Assembly (NCBI GenBank): GCA_032622095.1
Contig: CP136069.1
Coordinates: forward strand, 42,074,194-42,138,193
From: Siphonodentalium dalli
Lineage: Eukaryota > Mollusca > Scaphopoda > Gadilida > Siphonodentaliidae
Length of the DNA: 64,000 bases
Direction of reading: 5' to 3'
The notes under the pieces are model-generated. The model had not been told where the DNA came from, did not search any database, and saw only the letters and a program-made list of their open reading frames with translations. Positions 1 to 11,544 of this stretch are shown here, piece after piece; position 1 is the stretch's first letter; each line of letters opens with the position of its first letter. The position numbers and the translations under genes are program-made.

Positions 1-659
1 CGGCATCATGATATTCCCCACTGTTTATGCCTAATTACAAATTGACAAATGCAACCAATAAATATCTGGGCTTGACCCCCTCCCATGGCGCCTGACGCAC
101 GAAGAATACTATAGACGAGCATCATTACTAATACGCAATAAATCAACTCAACTATTGAAAACTACCCCCTCTCCCAGCATATCATCCCTTTTATATCTCT
201 ATCTCTCTCGCTCTCTCTTTCTATCTCTCTCTCGTCCTCTCTACCTCTTTCTCGTTCACAATTTCTCTCCCTGCTTCTAACGACATCATCATTACTATAA
301 TTATGATATTTTCATTCCTTCCCGTCCGACCCCCTCTCTACACTTAATGAAGAGCGGGCGCGAAACAAAAGGGGAGCAAACTTAATAAAAGCCCTTGGGC
401 TTGTTGTTTAATCCCCTTTCCAATCAATCGAATATATATTTTTCTATTCTCCTGTAAAATGTCTGTTAAATGTTTATATATGTTATTATTTTGATTGGAA
501 TAAAATATGTTTACACTAATAGAGATAACCAACCTTGTTCACCAACCTACATGTACCACGAACACCCAGCACTTAAACTCGGTTTGAAGTCCGTTAATGT
601 GGGTTTAAATTGTGTCTATTCCGTGGCAGCGGATGGGTTTCACCTAAGCCACGTGTAGT
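1..659. other. No gene recognised
   Basis: AT-rich sequence with a pyrimidine-rich microsatellite in the middle. Short frames on both strands have no recognisable motif and no supporting splice or poly-A context. Confidence 0.5.
187..262. repeat. (CT)n-rich microsatellite
   Basis: Imperfect CT/TC run with interspersed ATCTCT and CGTT interruptions on the + strand. Simple-sequence DNA with no gene content. Confidence 0.8.
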
Positions 660-1520
660 AACACGAATTTTAGTACTCCACACCAGACCTTAAATAGTAA
701 TGAATGTGATGGGATCTCGGGGTATATAGGATCATGATAGTCGATGACACAAGACCTTAAATAGTAACGGATGTGATGGGATCTCGGGGATATATACATG
801 TAGGATCGTGATAGTCGATGACACAAGACCTTAAATAGTAATGAATGTGATGGGATCTCGGGGTATATAGGATCATGATAGTCGATGACACAAGACCTTA
901 AATAGTAACGAATGTGATGGGATCTCGGGGATATATACATGTAGGATCGTGATAGTCGATGACACAAGACCTTAAATAGTAATGAATGTGATGGGATCTC
1001 GGGGTATATATGATCATGATAGTCGATGACACAAGACCTTAAATAGTAACGAATGTGATGGGATCTCGGGGTATATAGGATCATGATAGTCGATGACACA
1101 AGACCTTAAATAGTAACGAATGTGATGGGATCTCGGGGATATATACATGTAGGATCATGATAGTCGATGACACAAGACCTTAAATAGTAACGGATGTGAT
1201 GGGATCTCGGGGTATATAGGATCATGATAGTCGATGACACAAGACCTTAAATAGTAACGAATGTGATGGGATCTCGGGGATATATACATGTAGGATCATG
1301 ATAGTCGATGACACAAGACCTTAAATAGTAACGGATGTGATGGGATCTCGGGGTATATAGGATCATGATAGTCGATGACACAAGACCTTAAATAGTAACG
1401 AATGTGATGGGATCTCGGGGATATATACATGCAGGATCATGATAGTCGATGACACAAGACCTTAAATAGTAACGGATGTGATGGGATCTCTGGTATATAT
1501 GTTCATCATAGTCGATGATA
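660..1520. repeat. Minisatellite with alternating 67- and 74-bp units
   Basis: The phrase AGACCTTAAATAGTAA recurs 12 times, starting near 684, 752, 826 and 893 and continuing to about 1459. Spacing alternates between about 67 and 74 bp. The long unit differs by an insertion that turns GGGGTATATAGG into GGGGATATATACATGTAGG. Most of the array is therefore a ~141-bp dimer, with two short units adjacent near 1035-1102. The dimer is a multiple of three, which explains the long minus-strand frame at 644-1099; I do not regard that as a gene. The last unit is degenerate (1480-1520). Confidence 0.93.
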
Positions 1521-1689
1521 TTGGGTAATCTGGCTCGACATTGAGTGACAGGTGTACATAAATGTCAACAACAATTCTGAAACGTGCTTTTGAACAGCTA
1601 TTTTCTGGCCTTAAATTGTCCACAGCACCCTCCGACGTTGTAATTGGCCGATAAATTTTTTGACCAATTTTTTGTCCAATTCTTATTTT

Positions 1690-2640
1690 TTTTGGCCAAA
1701 TTAAAATTTCTTCGAGTACAAGTGTCAGCGTATAGAAAAATGACTGCGGTTATAAAGTGAACAAGACATCGTTTATATTAATTATAGATCACCATAAAAC
1801 AACATGTGATACAACACTGGACCAATGTAAAAGCTAGTTCGAAATAAATGCGATAAATATTTGAAATTGCGAAAAATTGCTTGGATTTTGAAAGATAGTG
1901 TCATATATAATTGGATATAACTTGTGAAACACATGGGCTATTGACGGGCAACATATCTAAAAAATTGCCCCACAGACCTAGCAAAAAAACAATTTGGATG
2001 ATGGAATGTCAATTATATTTATGTGAAAATGCAAAGAAGGCTTTAGGGGCATAAAATGAAACAACATAGAGACTGATGAAGAGGAATTATAAACAACCTT
2101 GTCCGAACGTGTTCTAAGATGAAAATTTGGGGGGAAATGGTAATTTTTACTAATTTCTCAATATTTTACAACATTGTGATTAAATTTTGATAGGGACATG
2201 GAAAAATCTCAGGAGGATAGTGGTCCAGAATTTGTAAATTCAGAAAACCTCACATGATCACTTTTTGTCAACTATTTAATATTATTTAAATTTTTGTGAA
2301 AAAGCCGATTATATATATATATATTTCAACTGGTCACATATGGCTACCAAAGGCTGATGAGTGAGACGCACGTTTACAGGGAGTTATTTTCTTATTTTGT
2401 GACACTAGACACAACTGACGATATATGCAGCTTCTGACACTTCATATTTGATAATTGTTTTAAGATGGCGTCCAAAACGGCCACCAACATCGAAGATTTT
2501 CAAACCTACTGACACAAATTTAACTGGGTTCGTACAATGGGGATAAGGAATTGTTCAATAAGAAATGAATTCACTGGTGCTCCTCAACAAACTAAAGAAC
2601 TCTTAATATCTTGTCTCAACTCATGAATTGTGATGAGCAA
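1690..2640 (+). repeat. Left arm of the inverted repeat
   Basis: Pairs with 4985-6005 in reverse complement. It contains a short TATATA run (~2310) and a GATGGCGTCCAAAACGGCC segment mirrored at about 5127-5150. Confidence 0.82.
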
Positions 2641-4099
2641 TTCATTGACGAAAATGCCCAATAACTGTGCTCGTCCTCGGGGTAGCCATTTATGTCAAAA
2701 TTGGCACTACTTCGGTTATTCCATGCAGATATCCTCACATCTCATACACCAGTACATCCTGACATGTCGGCGGCCAAGTAACAACAATTCGCATGAATCA
2801 TTGTAGCCAATTGCTAATCGCAGTAGATCCATAACTGCATTTGGATAGGGATGAAGTGTCATCGATGCGTTGTTGATGTGTAGCGACCACCGATGGCCGT
2901 CGCGGTAAACCAATCCCATATAATCCCATGCACCCATATATCTCATGCACGGTAACTATGCTTTCTATACCGGTACTTCTGTTGCGGAGTCATTTTAGCC
3001 AGACATTGAGGGAGACAAGCAGAACTCCCATGGCTTGATTATATATTAGCGCTGGGGACGGACCGGGCCACCCTGTGCGATCCGATACACTGCAGGTCAA
3101 AAGGTTCAGTACTTTATAGGATTTTTAGGAAAATGTTTCACTCTATTTAGCTCTACCCAGCTTGTGGGTATATATTCTGGGTCATCTGAAATCATTTGGA
3201 TTTGTTAACAATCCGAAGATTATAATAGTAGCATGGCGTTGATCTATGCTACGAACCCGACGGGCATGAAAGCAACAACGATCATGATTACGCCTGAATC
3301 TTGCTACATCATTGGTTATATATTTGTTCTTATGCATGTGCATCTTGGTGCTGACCATTCCCACTCTGCGTTCAGGGGATAACATTATTTACATGACACT
3401 CAGACGGGCAATAGGTAAAGGGACATACTTTAGGGACAACTCATATCGCTATGCCTAGTGTTGTTATCTTATAACCATAAACACGTACATGTACCTCGTG
3501 CATTATATAAGGGCTATGGTTATATATGCCACACAACGTAGGGATATATATGGAGCCCAAGTTGCATAGAGTTGTAAGGACATGGCACTCCAGAATAGGT
3601 GAGTTATTGTGCCTAGTAGTTGCCTGATAGTTTGCACGAAAAACCTGTTGCCTCAGAAGTCTACATTTGGTGTTATTGTTCTCGTTTTACAACAGGAGAA
3701 AAATTATCGTAATTCATCGACTTGAATACATGTCGGCTTGTCACATAAAGCACATACCAATTCTTAGCAGGGTGTAAGTGGGTCATCATTGATATTAGTA
3801 GATTATTGAAGTTGTTGCATAGTATGATACATTGCACTTCTTTTTCAGAATAAGTCATTATGCTACCCTTTTCCTGCAACCCGAGAATACATTCCTGGTA
3901 TTAAGGCAAGGCTTCACATATTCTGTGTCCATGACACAGTTCCAGACAATCCCAATATTTATCAGCTGGTGATAACAAGGATTCCTTGACATGATTCTAT
4001 TTTTTCGCGAATGGTCGAGTGCAGAATCTACATGCTGTTTCAAAAACACTGAATTATGTTTGCCATTGGGTCGAATTTCATGTGATATGGTCCGTGAAT
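2641..4099. other. Centre of the foldback element, no intact gene
   Basis: No frame here carries a motif I can name. The frames at 2716-2946 and 3182-3385 (minus strand) are short and isolated. The stretch is probably decayed transposon interior. Confidence 0.4.
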
Positions 4100-4245
4100 G
4101 CCGACGTTCGTTTAGAGTTAGTTTCTGATATCTTGCTAGTAAGTTACCACGAGGAAGCGGATACATGTATGCTGTTACATGCAGAAGCAAGTTATTGTTT
4201 TTTATTCCCCTGACGTACATGTCGAAATACTAGAATGTTGTATTT
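4100..4245 (+). pseudogene. Decayed fragment of an HEEADT / SPDxDV-type repeat-associated protein
   Basis: One + frame reads a block containing SYHEEADTCMLLHAE (about 4142-4186). After a one-frame shift the next block reads VIVFYSPDVHVEIL (about 4192-4233). Together they match the order of a motif pair I know from many uncharacterised, multicopy invertebrate proteins: HEEADTR-LLHA followed by a hydrophobic strand and SPDTDV. The usual TD is VH here, and stops and frame changes surround the match, so it is a relic. It sits inside the foldback element, which suggests that element once carried this gene or captured it. The family's biochemical role is not known to me. Confidence 0.6.
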
Positions 4246-4984
4246 CTCGATGAATAGGAGCTAGGATAATTCTTCATACTGAAAACAAAAATAGGTCATG
4301 TCCAATATATGTGTGAAACCTTGCCTCTAATTCACTCGTTGACGGGCTACGACATTCACAAACACCTATAAAATGAAGCCGTTTAACGTAATAGTCAAAA
4401 GCAGTAAAATATGATACCAATTTGTGCAATCTATTAATGTTGACGATGACACTATATATCCTACCAAGTTTGCATGTGGGCTATATTATAGTGAGCCATA
4501 ATGTCGTCAATTCGACAAATTAACACACACGTTCTTATGTTGTATAACCGAACACTATAACCGAAATAGTGTAAATGTTGATTCATTATGATGAGCAGAG
4601 TGAGAGAACTCAACTTATAGAATAGTAAGTAGTAGCATGCCTTGAAAACTGTTTGGCAACACAATATTATATACTGCAAAAGTCATTTCTTTATTGGCAA
4701 AATATCGTCTGTATAACAACTAATTTCGTTAATATAAAATAATTCACCCTGAACACATGTTTACATCCGAGATAGGCAACTTGGAGGAATTGAAGGCCGG
4801 TAATTTGGGCATACAATTTCAATTTCTTCCGAAAAATTATATATTTTGATATTACTTATCTAAACTGACCCGAAAGGCACATGTTAGTGATGATTGTTTT
4901 AATACTTCTATACATTGACCTTTATCAAGTATTCCCCCAATAAACGAGTAGTATCTATAGTCCTTAAGCCAACCAATTACTCAT
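4246..4984. other. Rest of the foldback centre
   Basis: AT-rich sequence without a recognisable coding motif. The 72-residue minus-strand frame at 4461-4679 has no support. Confidence 0.4.
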
Positions 4985-6005
4985 TAGGTTAAATTAAAAG
5001 AAACAATAGCAGGGTTCTTCGGTTTGTTTGTGGTTACCAGTGAATTCATTATTAACAATTCCCTTGTCCCCAGATAACAAACTCAGTCATGTCTGTGGCG
5101 GAAAGTGAGAGAAACTTCGATTTTGTTGGCCGTTTTGGATGCCATCCTAAACTTATTGTCAAATATGGAGCGTAATTAATGCCATATCTACTGTCAATTG
5201 TGATCACTGTCCCGACATGCGCGGCACAAATAAGAAAATACCATTCTGTATAACGTAAGTCTCACTCATAAGCCGTTGTAGTCATATGTGTTCAGTTGAA
5301 ATATATATATATATATAATCTTTCCTTAAAAAATCAAGTAACAATTGAAACATATACGAAATAGGTGCCAGAAAGGTGATCGTATGAGGTTTTATGAACT
5401 TACTAATTCTAGACCAGTGTTATCGCGAGGTCTATAAAAATATAATCACAATGTTGTAAGGTTTACATAAATTAGTAAAATTTCTCATCTTTCACAATTT
5501 TGTTTCAAATTTTAATCTTAGATCACGGTCAGACACCATAATTTATAATTCCCTTCATCACTCTCTATAATGTTTCAGTTTATGCTTCTAAAACCAACTT
5601 AACGTCCAGCATAATTCGTTTTTCTGCAAAAGTTATATTTTAGGGGGTGGGGTTAAGTTTACACTCATATCACATTTTCACAGCAATATTCTTGGCATTT
5701 CATTATTAAAATCGTTTTGGTATGTCATTGGAGCAATTTTTTAGCCATGTTGCGGATCAATAGCCCATGCTGTTCACAGGTTATATCCATTTATAAGTGA
5801 CAATGTTTTTCAAAATCCAAGTAAATTTTCGCGATTTCAAAATATTTATGGCATTTTTTTCTAACTAGCTCATAATTTGGTCTAGTTTTGTATATCGTGT
5901 CATTTTATGATCATTTCTTATTAATATAAACGATATATTGTGCAGTTTATAACTGCAATATTGTGTTTATGCTCCGACACTTGTACTCGATAAAATTTTC
6001 ATTTT
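4985..6005 (-). repeat. Right arm of the inverted repeat
   Basis: Reverse complement of the left arm. The TATATATATATATAT tract near 5301 mirrors the one at 2310 and the outer end mirrors 1700-1720. Confidence 0.82.
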
Positions 6006-6130
6006 ATTTTAGGGGTAAGAGTTGTATTCCCTGAATAATCCATTTTGGGACACTTCTAAAACGGGCAACAAGCAAAATCTGATGCGCCATATGATTACCT
6101 TTAATTTGATATATAGAAACCTTTGTTGGA

Positions 6131-6151
6131 GGGGGGGGGGGGGGGGGGGGG
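6131..6151 (+). repeat. Poly-G tract (~21 G)
   Basis: Uninterrupted run of G on the + strand. Such tracts can form quadruplexes and are often miscalled in length by sequencers. Confidence 0.9.
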
Positions 6152-6826
6152 TACAGCCAATTTGGAAAAATGTCTTGCTTGGCCCACGGACTATGTGGCC
6201 CCCGTTACAAAATGAATTTGGGTTTTTGAATTAGATTTCCGATTTTGGGGTAAAACAAACTTTGGCCATTTTCGAAAAAAAAAAAAATGCCAATTGGTCA
6301 CTAAAATCACCCTCTGGGGACCTCATTCTGCCAATGTCCAGAACCATATGTTGAGGCCTGTATGCGTCCATAAAATAATTCAGTGTCCGCCATTTTGTGG
6401 GCGACTGATTTGATGAGATTCAGAACGAAAACTTCCCTTCAATGCGCCTGTTGTAATTATATGTAAATCAGTAGTTGTGGATGTGGTTGTTTCCCATGTT
6501 TACACACTTGCAATGAGGAAATCCGAAACAGAATACACAAGATGGCGGGTGCAGTCAACCGACACCTTTACCTTATTCGTCATCTTCCATATTTATGTAA
6601 ACCGAATGTCTATGTAACGGATTCGTCCAGCCAGACAACATTGACTTGTTTAGTAGTAGTGTGTATTGCCGCGTTCTGTCGACAGTGAAAAGTTTACAAT
6701 TAGGAAACGAGAATATTTTGATACGAACGTCTATAAAGGAAACGCTAAAAAAACGCAATTATATGTGAATACGTTTTTGTCATTTGCGTTCATTTTGTTT
6801 GCATTTAATAATCATAAAACGCCATA
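6152..6826. other. No gene recognised
   Basis: Unique-looking AT-rich sequence with a short poly-A run near 6278. No motif-bearing frame. Confidence 0.45.
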
Positions 6827-7327
6827 TTAAAGGCACGTGGGGCCTTAGTTGTCGAAATATTCATATTTGTTCTAATCACCGTAAACATAAAAACATTAAA
6901 AGGCATACAGTTTCGTTCATATATACCATGACCATCACGTAAACAGCATGTTATCATAAAGACCTACTTTATTTTACCCAATCAAGAGCCTGCTTGTGTT
7001 GCATAAGACAGCACAATGCTACTGGCTAATCACACACAAATGGCATAAACGCTCTGTATTAGTTCCATATCAGGAATTCACCAAGAAAGAACGCTCTTTA
7101 TGTTTACCATCATAATATAAACAAACACCAGAAAAGTAACTTGTTATGCTTTTGTTTACATAACAATGGTCAAACATTTGACAATAACATACTGTTTATG
7201 CGATATTTCTTATTTGTATACGGACAAAGTCTGTCTACATTTTGATGTTCTTTCTGTTTGTGGCGGTTTTTGACGGGTGGAAATATTTTCACAGGATACC
7301 CACCGCCAAGGCCAACAGTACCTTTAA
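6827..7327 (-). mobile_element. TTAA-flanked MITE, family M1 (501 bp)
   Basis: Bounded by TTAA on both sides (6827-6830 and 7324-7327). The imperfect terminal inverted repeats run TTAAAGGCACGTGGGGCCTT at the left and end GGCCAACAGTACCTTTAA at the right. It carries the family core: two copies of a CGCTCTxTAT motif flanking ATATCAGGAATTC. No coding capacity. TTAA target duplication is characteristic of piggyBac and Kolobok superfamilies, so the element is probably mobilised by one of these; which one is not settled. Closely similar copies lie at 32562-33063 (opposite orientation) and 39204-39705 (same orientation). Confidence 0.85.
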
Positions 7328-7591
7328 ACTATATAAATAGACGGTTAACAACGCCGGTTTAGTTGGGCCACAATGAGATTACGACGCCGTTCTTTCTGAA
7401 CCTTGGACTATATTATTATACAATATGTTTATTGTGCGGAGCTATGAAGAGTGTATATTGAGGTTCAGTTCAACTCGGTAGTGATAAGCGCGCACGTGTT
7501 GCACAATTCGCGATTATTGAAGACGTTATCAGAACCATCTGTTATATAGCTTGTGATCGTCACCTCTGGGTCACTGGGTAGTTAAACCCAG

Positions 7592-7929
7592 CCTGTTCTC
7601 CCAAAAATCCGCTCATTATCTGCTTATACAGAACTTGATTTAGGTAGATAATCTGCTTAGAATCTGCTGAAAATGAGAGCTTATGGTCACATTATCGACT
7701 CATAATTAGCCTATTCTAAGCAGATTATGTGCGGACAACGACACAAAAGCCAACCTACGACTGTTCAAGTGTACGCTTTTTATCATCTGTTTTCACTTTG
7801 GCCAGCGCCATAAAATTAAAAATACGGTTATGACTCCATTATCTGCTTATTTCAGAATTCAATAATCACTTTATTTACATATTTCACTTAAAAGGTTGAT
7901 GATGTGTATATTTGCGCGAGGATATGTTG
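7592..7929 (+). mobile_element. Hairpin-bearing MITE-like element, family H (copy 1)
   Basis: Begins CCTGTTCTCCCAAAAATCCG and ends GCGCGAGGATATGTTG. Near one end it has an imperfect hairpin: ATAATCTGCTTAGAAT (about 7648) pairs with ATTCTAAGCAGATTAT (about 7713). The same sequence recurs at 45236-45554 and inverted at 47065-47430, and in split form around 35.7/37.5 kb. Non-coding. Confidence 0.8.
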
Positions 7930-7991
7930 TTAAACCCGTTTTAAAGTAGGAGGTTTAACCTGGACATAACGCATCTGGCATATGTGTAGGC

Positions 7992-8576
7992 TTAAAGGCA
8001 CGGATGGCCTTCGTTATAGGCTATAATTTAGAAATAACACTTGCCAAATTATGAACATTTCCTCAAGAATATGCAAATATTATAGCATAATGATAGAATG
8101 AATGTGATATTACCCACAAAACACGCTTTGTGTGAGCCGATCGTTTGTTTATATACATCATATACATAGTGAGCGATAAGCAAAATACTCAACACCGTGA
8201 CAATTATTTTAGGAAAGTTATTCACGGTGACCCATTCACCACCGAAATCTTGAGAGGCGAGGATTAACAAACGATACACCGGTATGTTGTAAACAACTTG
8301 GTAGCACTTCTAACCAAACTTCACAAGTAGGGTCTCTCCGCTGTTGATTGTATTGCTTATCGCATACTCTTTACCAACTGTTTGTTTGCATAACTTGCCT
8401 TTTGTTTACACAACACAGAAAATACTAACATGAAAATAACATGCAATTTACGCGATATTTATGATTGGTATCAGAACAAAGTTTGTTTATAATATAATAT
8501 TTCTGTTTATGGCGGTTTAAAAAAATGTGACTATTATAACAGCAATACACACCACCAGCGCTTACCGTATCTTTAA
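7992..8576 (-). mobile_element. Divergent TTAA MITE of family M1
   Basis: Starts TTAAAGGCACGGATGGCCTT and ends CGCTTACCGTATCTTTAA, with the right half matching M1 members (GTTTGTTTGCATAACTTGCC and TTTCTGTTTATGGCGGTTT). The left-centre portion differs, so it is a long, diverged or internally rearranged member. Its right-hand TTAA (8573-8576) is also the left TTAA of the next element. Confidence 0.65.
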
Positions 8577-8602
8577 CCCTTTACCCAACAGAAGGGCCCT
8601 GT

Positions 8603-8670
8603 GCCAATGCATTCTCTTATATATGCGAGTCGACCATAGGTCGCCTCGCATATATAAGAGAATGCATTGG
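8603..8670. repeat. 68-bp near-perfect palindrome A in the piggyBac-like MITE
   Basis: CCAATGCATTCTCTTATATA at one end is mirrored by TATATAAGAGAATGCATTGG at the other, around a GCGAGTCGACCATAGGTCGCCTCGC-like centre (only a few mismatched bases). Extruded, it would form a long cruciform. Confidence 0.92.
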
Positions 8671-8751
8671 CTTAACACATTAAAAATTATAAAATTGTTA
8701 AAGAATGTAAGAAAAAATGGTAAAAAGTGTTAAAAAAAGATTTTTTTTAGG

Positions 8752-8817
8752 CCAATGCATTCTCTTATATATGCGAGGCGACCTATGGTCGACTCGCATA
8801 TATAAGAGAATGCATTG
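8752..8817. repeat. Palindrome B in the piggyBac-like MITE
   Basis: Second copy of the same palindrome with its central mismatches in the opposite orientation (GGCGACCTATGGTCGAC). The two palindromes also pair with each other across the spacer 8671-8751. Confidence 0.9.
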
Positions 8818-8971
8818 ACACAGGGCTAACTGTAACTATCACAATGTGGTCAAAGAGCCGGTTCCAATGATATCCATATTTGTATGGTTCTATTGAGACA
8901 GACCGAAGATATTTTAGGCTGTTGAAGCTTTATTTGGCCGGTTTTGGCCGGTTTGTTGGGTAAAGGGTTAA

Positions 8972-11018
8972 AGCTTTTAAAGCTTTAGACTCTGATGCTA
9001 AACTGGAGATGACTAATCTGACCCTTGTGTTTCACTATGGCGTCTTCCAGTCATCATATATTTTTTATATACATGTACATGGTATATAGTCGTGTACATC
9101 GCTAGCTAATTTAGCCGGAAACGGACAAGAGTGTGGTGAGTACCAGCATATACGAAATATGTATTCGTGCCATGCAGCCCCCATGAACTCATCGTGGTAC
9201 CAAGGCTTTGTGTGCATAGTAACATATTACATGTATTGTATCCATCGACGGACATCCTGTTGGAGTGAAGTTCAACAAACATACGGAGTTATTCACCGAA
9301 GCCAGTTGTGTATGCTTTAGCGGAGTTTAGTCTCTATTTAGGCGCGCTAGGGCCATATTACGGCATCAGTATTGTGGGTGGGGGAAAGACCGCATCGGTT
9401 ACTATGATGTAAAACACGCACTAACTGAACGTTAGGTTCACCCACAACTTACTCCACTGAACATAGAAACCATCAATACCCGGCAAGTAACTGTGTCCAG
9501 TTATAGGATCCGGGTTACCCCCTCCCCCCACATGTGCATTGGTCGCAAATCCAGGGGTATCGAGATTCCAGCTAACTTCTTCGGTGTGAGTCTTATGTTG
9601 GCATAACGCTCCTTGTGTACCAACCGAGTCTGCTACTGAGGCCATATGTAACCTTCTGCCACCATGTATCCACACAGTGTTTACAATGAGCCAATATCCG
9701 TATCCATGACTTAGTAACATAATTTGGGATAATTAAATGGCTTCGGTTTCCCCTTTGTCATTATAATTACCATTCGCCGATATGGTGGCATGCAAGAAGC
9801 TTGTAGCTGTCACGGCGCCTTTGTGCATTACACTGCACTCTGATCTGAGTCCTATGAAATACTTACATGTATCACCCAGACCATATTATATTCACACTCT
9901 ATACTCACTATGTCCCGTTCTCGGTAGTTATATGTCCCATTCTCAGTGCGCATATTTCCAACGCTGCCGAATTTGAACAATAAACAGCATAATTCTATTA
10001 TTTCTCCACGTTATTATCTAGGCCAGATAATCAGTTATATCGCTATCGAACAAGACTGTGGACAACAATAGCTGTAAACCTTGTTTCATTGAGTTTAAAT
10101 ATTTGTTTATTCTTAATTAAATTATATGGGGGTATTGACATATCGTGATATTACACATTTAATAAAATATGACACAAATGAACCTCCCTCTCGTCGAGCC
10201 ACGACAACAATCTCGTTGGTGATGCAAGTTATTCTATGAGCTCTTGTGACCTAGAGATGCAAACCAGAACGTAGCAGTTTTATATATATGTCTCAAATGT
10301 ATTAAAATCCAATGTTTTTTGTTTTAATTTAATGATGTTCAGAGTCAATGAACAGAGTTGTAATGAAGATGATATGTAGAATTCAAGAGTATTCGCTGAA
10401 TAGATCCACGGATATGCGTTGTTGCTTTTCTTGTCTGGATTTCCTACAGCTGGGTCACCGTTGATGCATATTTGTCTCATTTCTTCCAATTCGTGTGATA
10501 CATTACACTGGCGTGTGGTGCAGATTCTCTGCAACTGGAACAAGGCCACATTATGTCACTTGCTTTTGGAATACCGTACTGATTACATTCATTTTAGTGT
10601 TGGCATTAACAATTCCCCGTGGAAACAACCGTTAAAATAGTGGTATGCCGAGCAGTTCCGTTCTCTTCAATCTTAGCATGCATGCATGTCTGTGGCTTAA
10701 TTGTCTAATCTAATGTTGTAGTCCCATATCAGATAAACGACCAATCGTTGCATGTGCGATGTGGCAGTATGAACACTCATCATTAAGCTCTAAGCAACCT
10801 TTGGGATCAAGAGCAGAACACTTGCTTTTTATAATGCTCATGTTCAACTCTTGTCCACGACCATACCTTTTGTATTTAAGACAGATAAAACACCAAATTT
10901 ATTCTGTGACATATTCGTACATCCAACCTGCAATGTGGCATATCTCCGGCTCTGGTACTTTGCATATGTGATCACTTTTAATACTAAAACATCATTGACG
11001 AGTAATTATCCAAGAGCA
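8972..11018. other. No gene recognised
   Basis: About 2 kb of apparently unique sequence. The 99-residue minus-strand frame at 9421-9720 and the 89-residue one at 10280-10549 show mixed composition but no motif I recognise and no clear splice sites, so neither is called. Confidence 0.4.
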
Positions 11019-11090
11019 GGACGTTTCGGCACCTGGACGTTTCGGCACCTGGTTTTCGGGACGTTTCGGCACCTGGGTTTTCGGCACATG
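11019..11090 (+). repeat. Short tandem of an ACGTTTCGGCACCTGG unit
   Basis: Three to four copies of a 16- to 25-bp phrase built on ACGTTTCGGCACCTGG, the later ones with an added TTTTCGG. Confidence 0.8.
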
Positions 11091-11540
11091 GTTTATATAT
11101 TATTTGGACATGATTAGTATGAAATCGAACAGATTTTAGATGTAGTCGTGTCTTAGGTCACTGAATAATAATTGTTGTCTCAATGTTTTCTCGTTGCGGG
11201 TTATGACAAGTGGGACTAATTTCATTACATTTGACATCTTATATAAATCTTGTAATTGAGATGCGAGTATAATTAATTATTAACTGTTTTTCTTTCGATA
11301 TCAAAAGTCGTTCAAACCGCGAGTGTCGAAACAAAAGACTTAAGGTTGCAGAAAATGATACTATCAGGGATAGCAATTGGTAATTGCTAAAATAATTTTG
11401 CAAAAAATATTTTCATTTGGCAATTTTTTTGGCAAAAGTAAATTTCGGTCCAGCGCGGAGCCTGCTTAGTATCCTTTCCAGATCAATAAAAGACCATTCC
11501 GATGAACATTTAACTGGAATAATCAATTTAGTAGCCCTTA
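11091..11540. other. No gene recognised
   Basis: AT-rich. Around 11380-11460 there is a TTTGGCAAA-rich patch that resembles one near 50160-50240 (inexact); it may be a shared repeat fragment. Confidence 0.35.
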
Positions 11541-11544
11541 CATT

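Larger units (their letters stand above)
1690..6005. mobile_element. Foldback-type element with ~0.95-kb inverted arms
   Basis: Two arms, about 1690-2640 and 4985-6005, are reverse complements at a rough 75-80% by eye, including small indels. Matching landmarks include CGAGTACAAGTGTC (1713) against GACACTTGTACTCG (5977), GGCTATTGACGGGCAACAT against its counterpart near 5750, and GAATTCACTGGT (2567) against ACCAGTGAATTC (5037). The ~2.3-kb centre holds a decayed coding fragment (4100-4245). The layout is that of a foldback or long-terminal-inverted-repeat DNA transposon. Arm divergence suggests an old insertion. Exact termini and target duplication could not be fixed. Confidence 0.8.
8573..8971 (+). 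mobile_element. piggyBac-like MITE with twin palindromes (copy 1, 399 bp)
   Basis: Flanked by TTAA on both sides, with terminal inverted repeats CCCTTTACCCAACA / TGTTGGGTAAAGGG. A TTAA target followed by a terminus starting CCC is the piggyBac pattern (family knowledge). The interior contains two ~67-bp near-perfect palindromes separated by an A/T-rich spacer, then a unique arm with AACCGGCC-type repeats. It has no coding frame of substance, so it would depend on a transposase elsewhere. An almost identical copy lies inverted at 34753-35152, which suggests recent mobility. Confidence 0.88.

Noticed and set aside
644-1099. 151-residue minus frame
   Set aside because: Translation of the 141-bp dimeric minisatellite.
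9421-9720. 99-residue minus frame with mixed composition
   Set aside because: Looked exon-like, but no motif, no convincing splice sites and no neighbours.
10280-10549. 89-residue minus frame
   Set aside because: No recognised domain; a + frame of similar length overlaps it.
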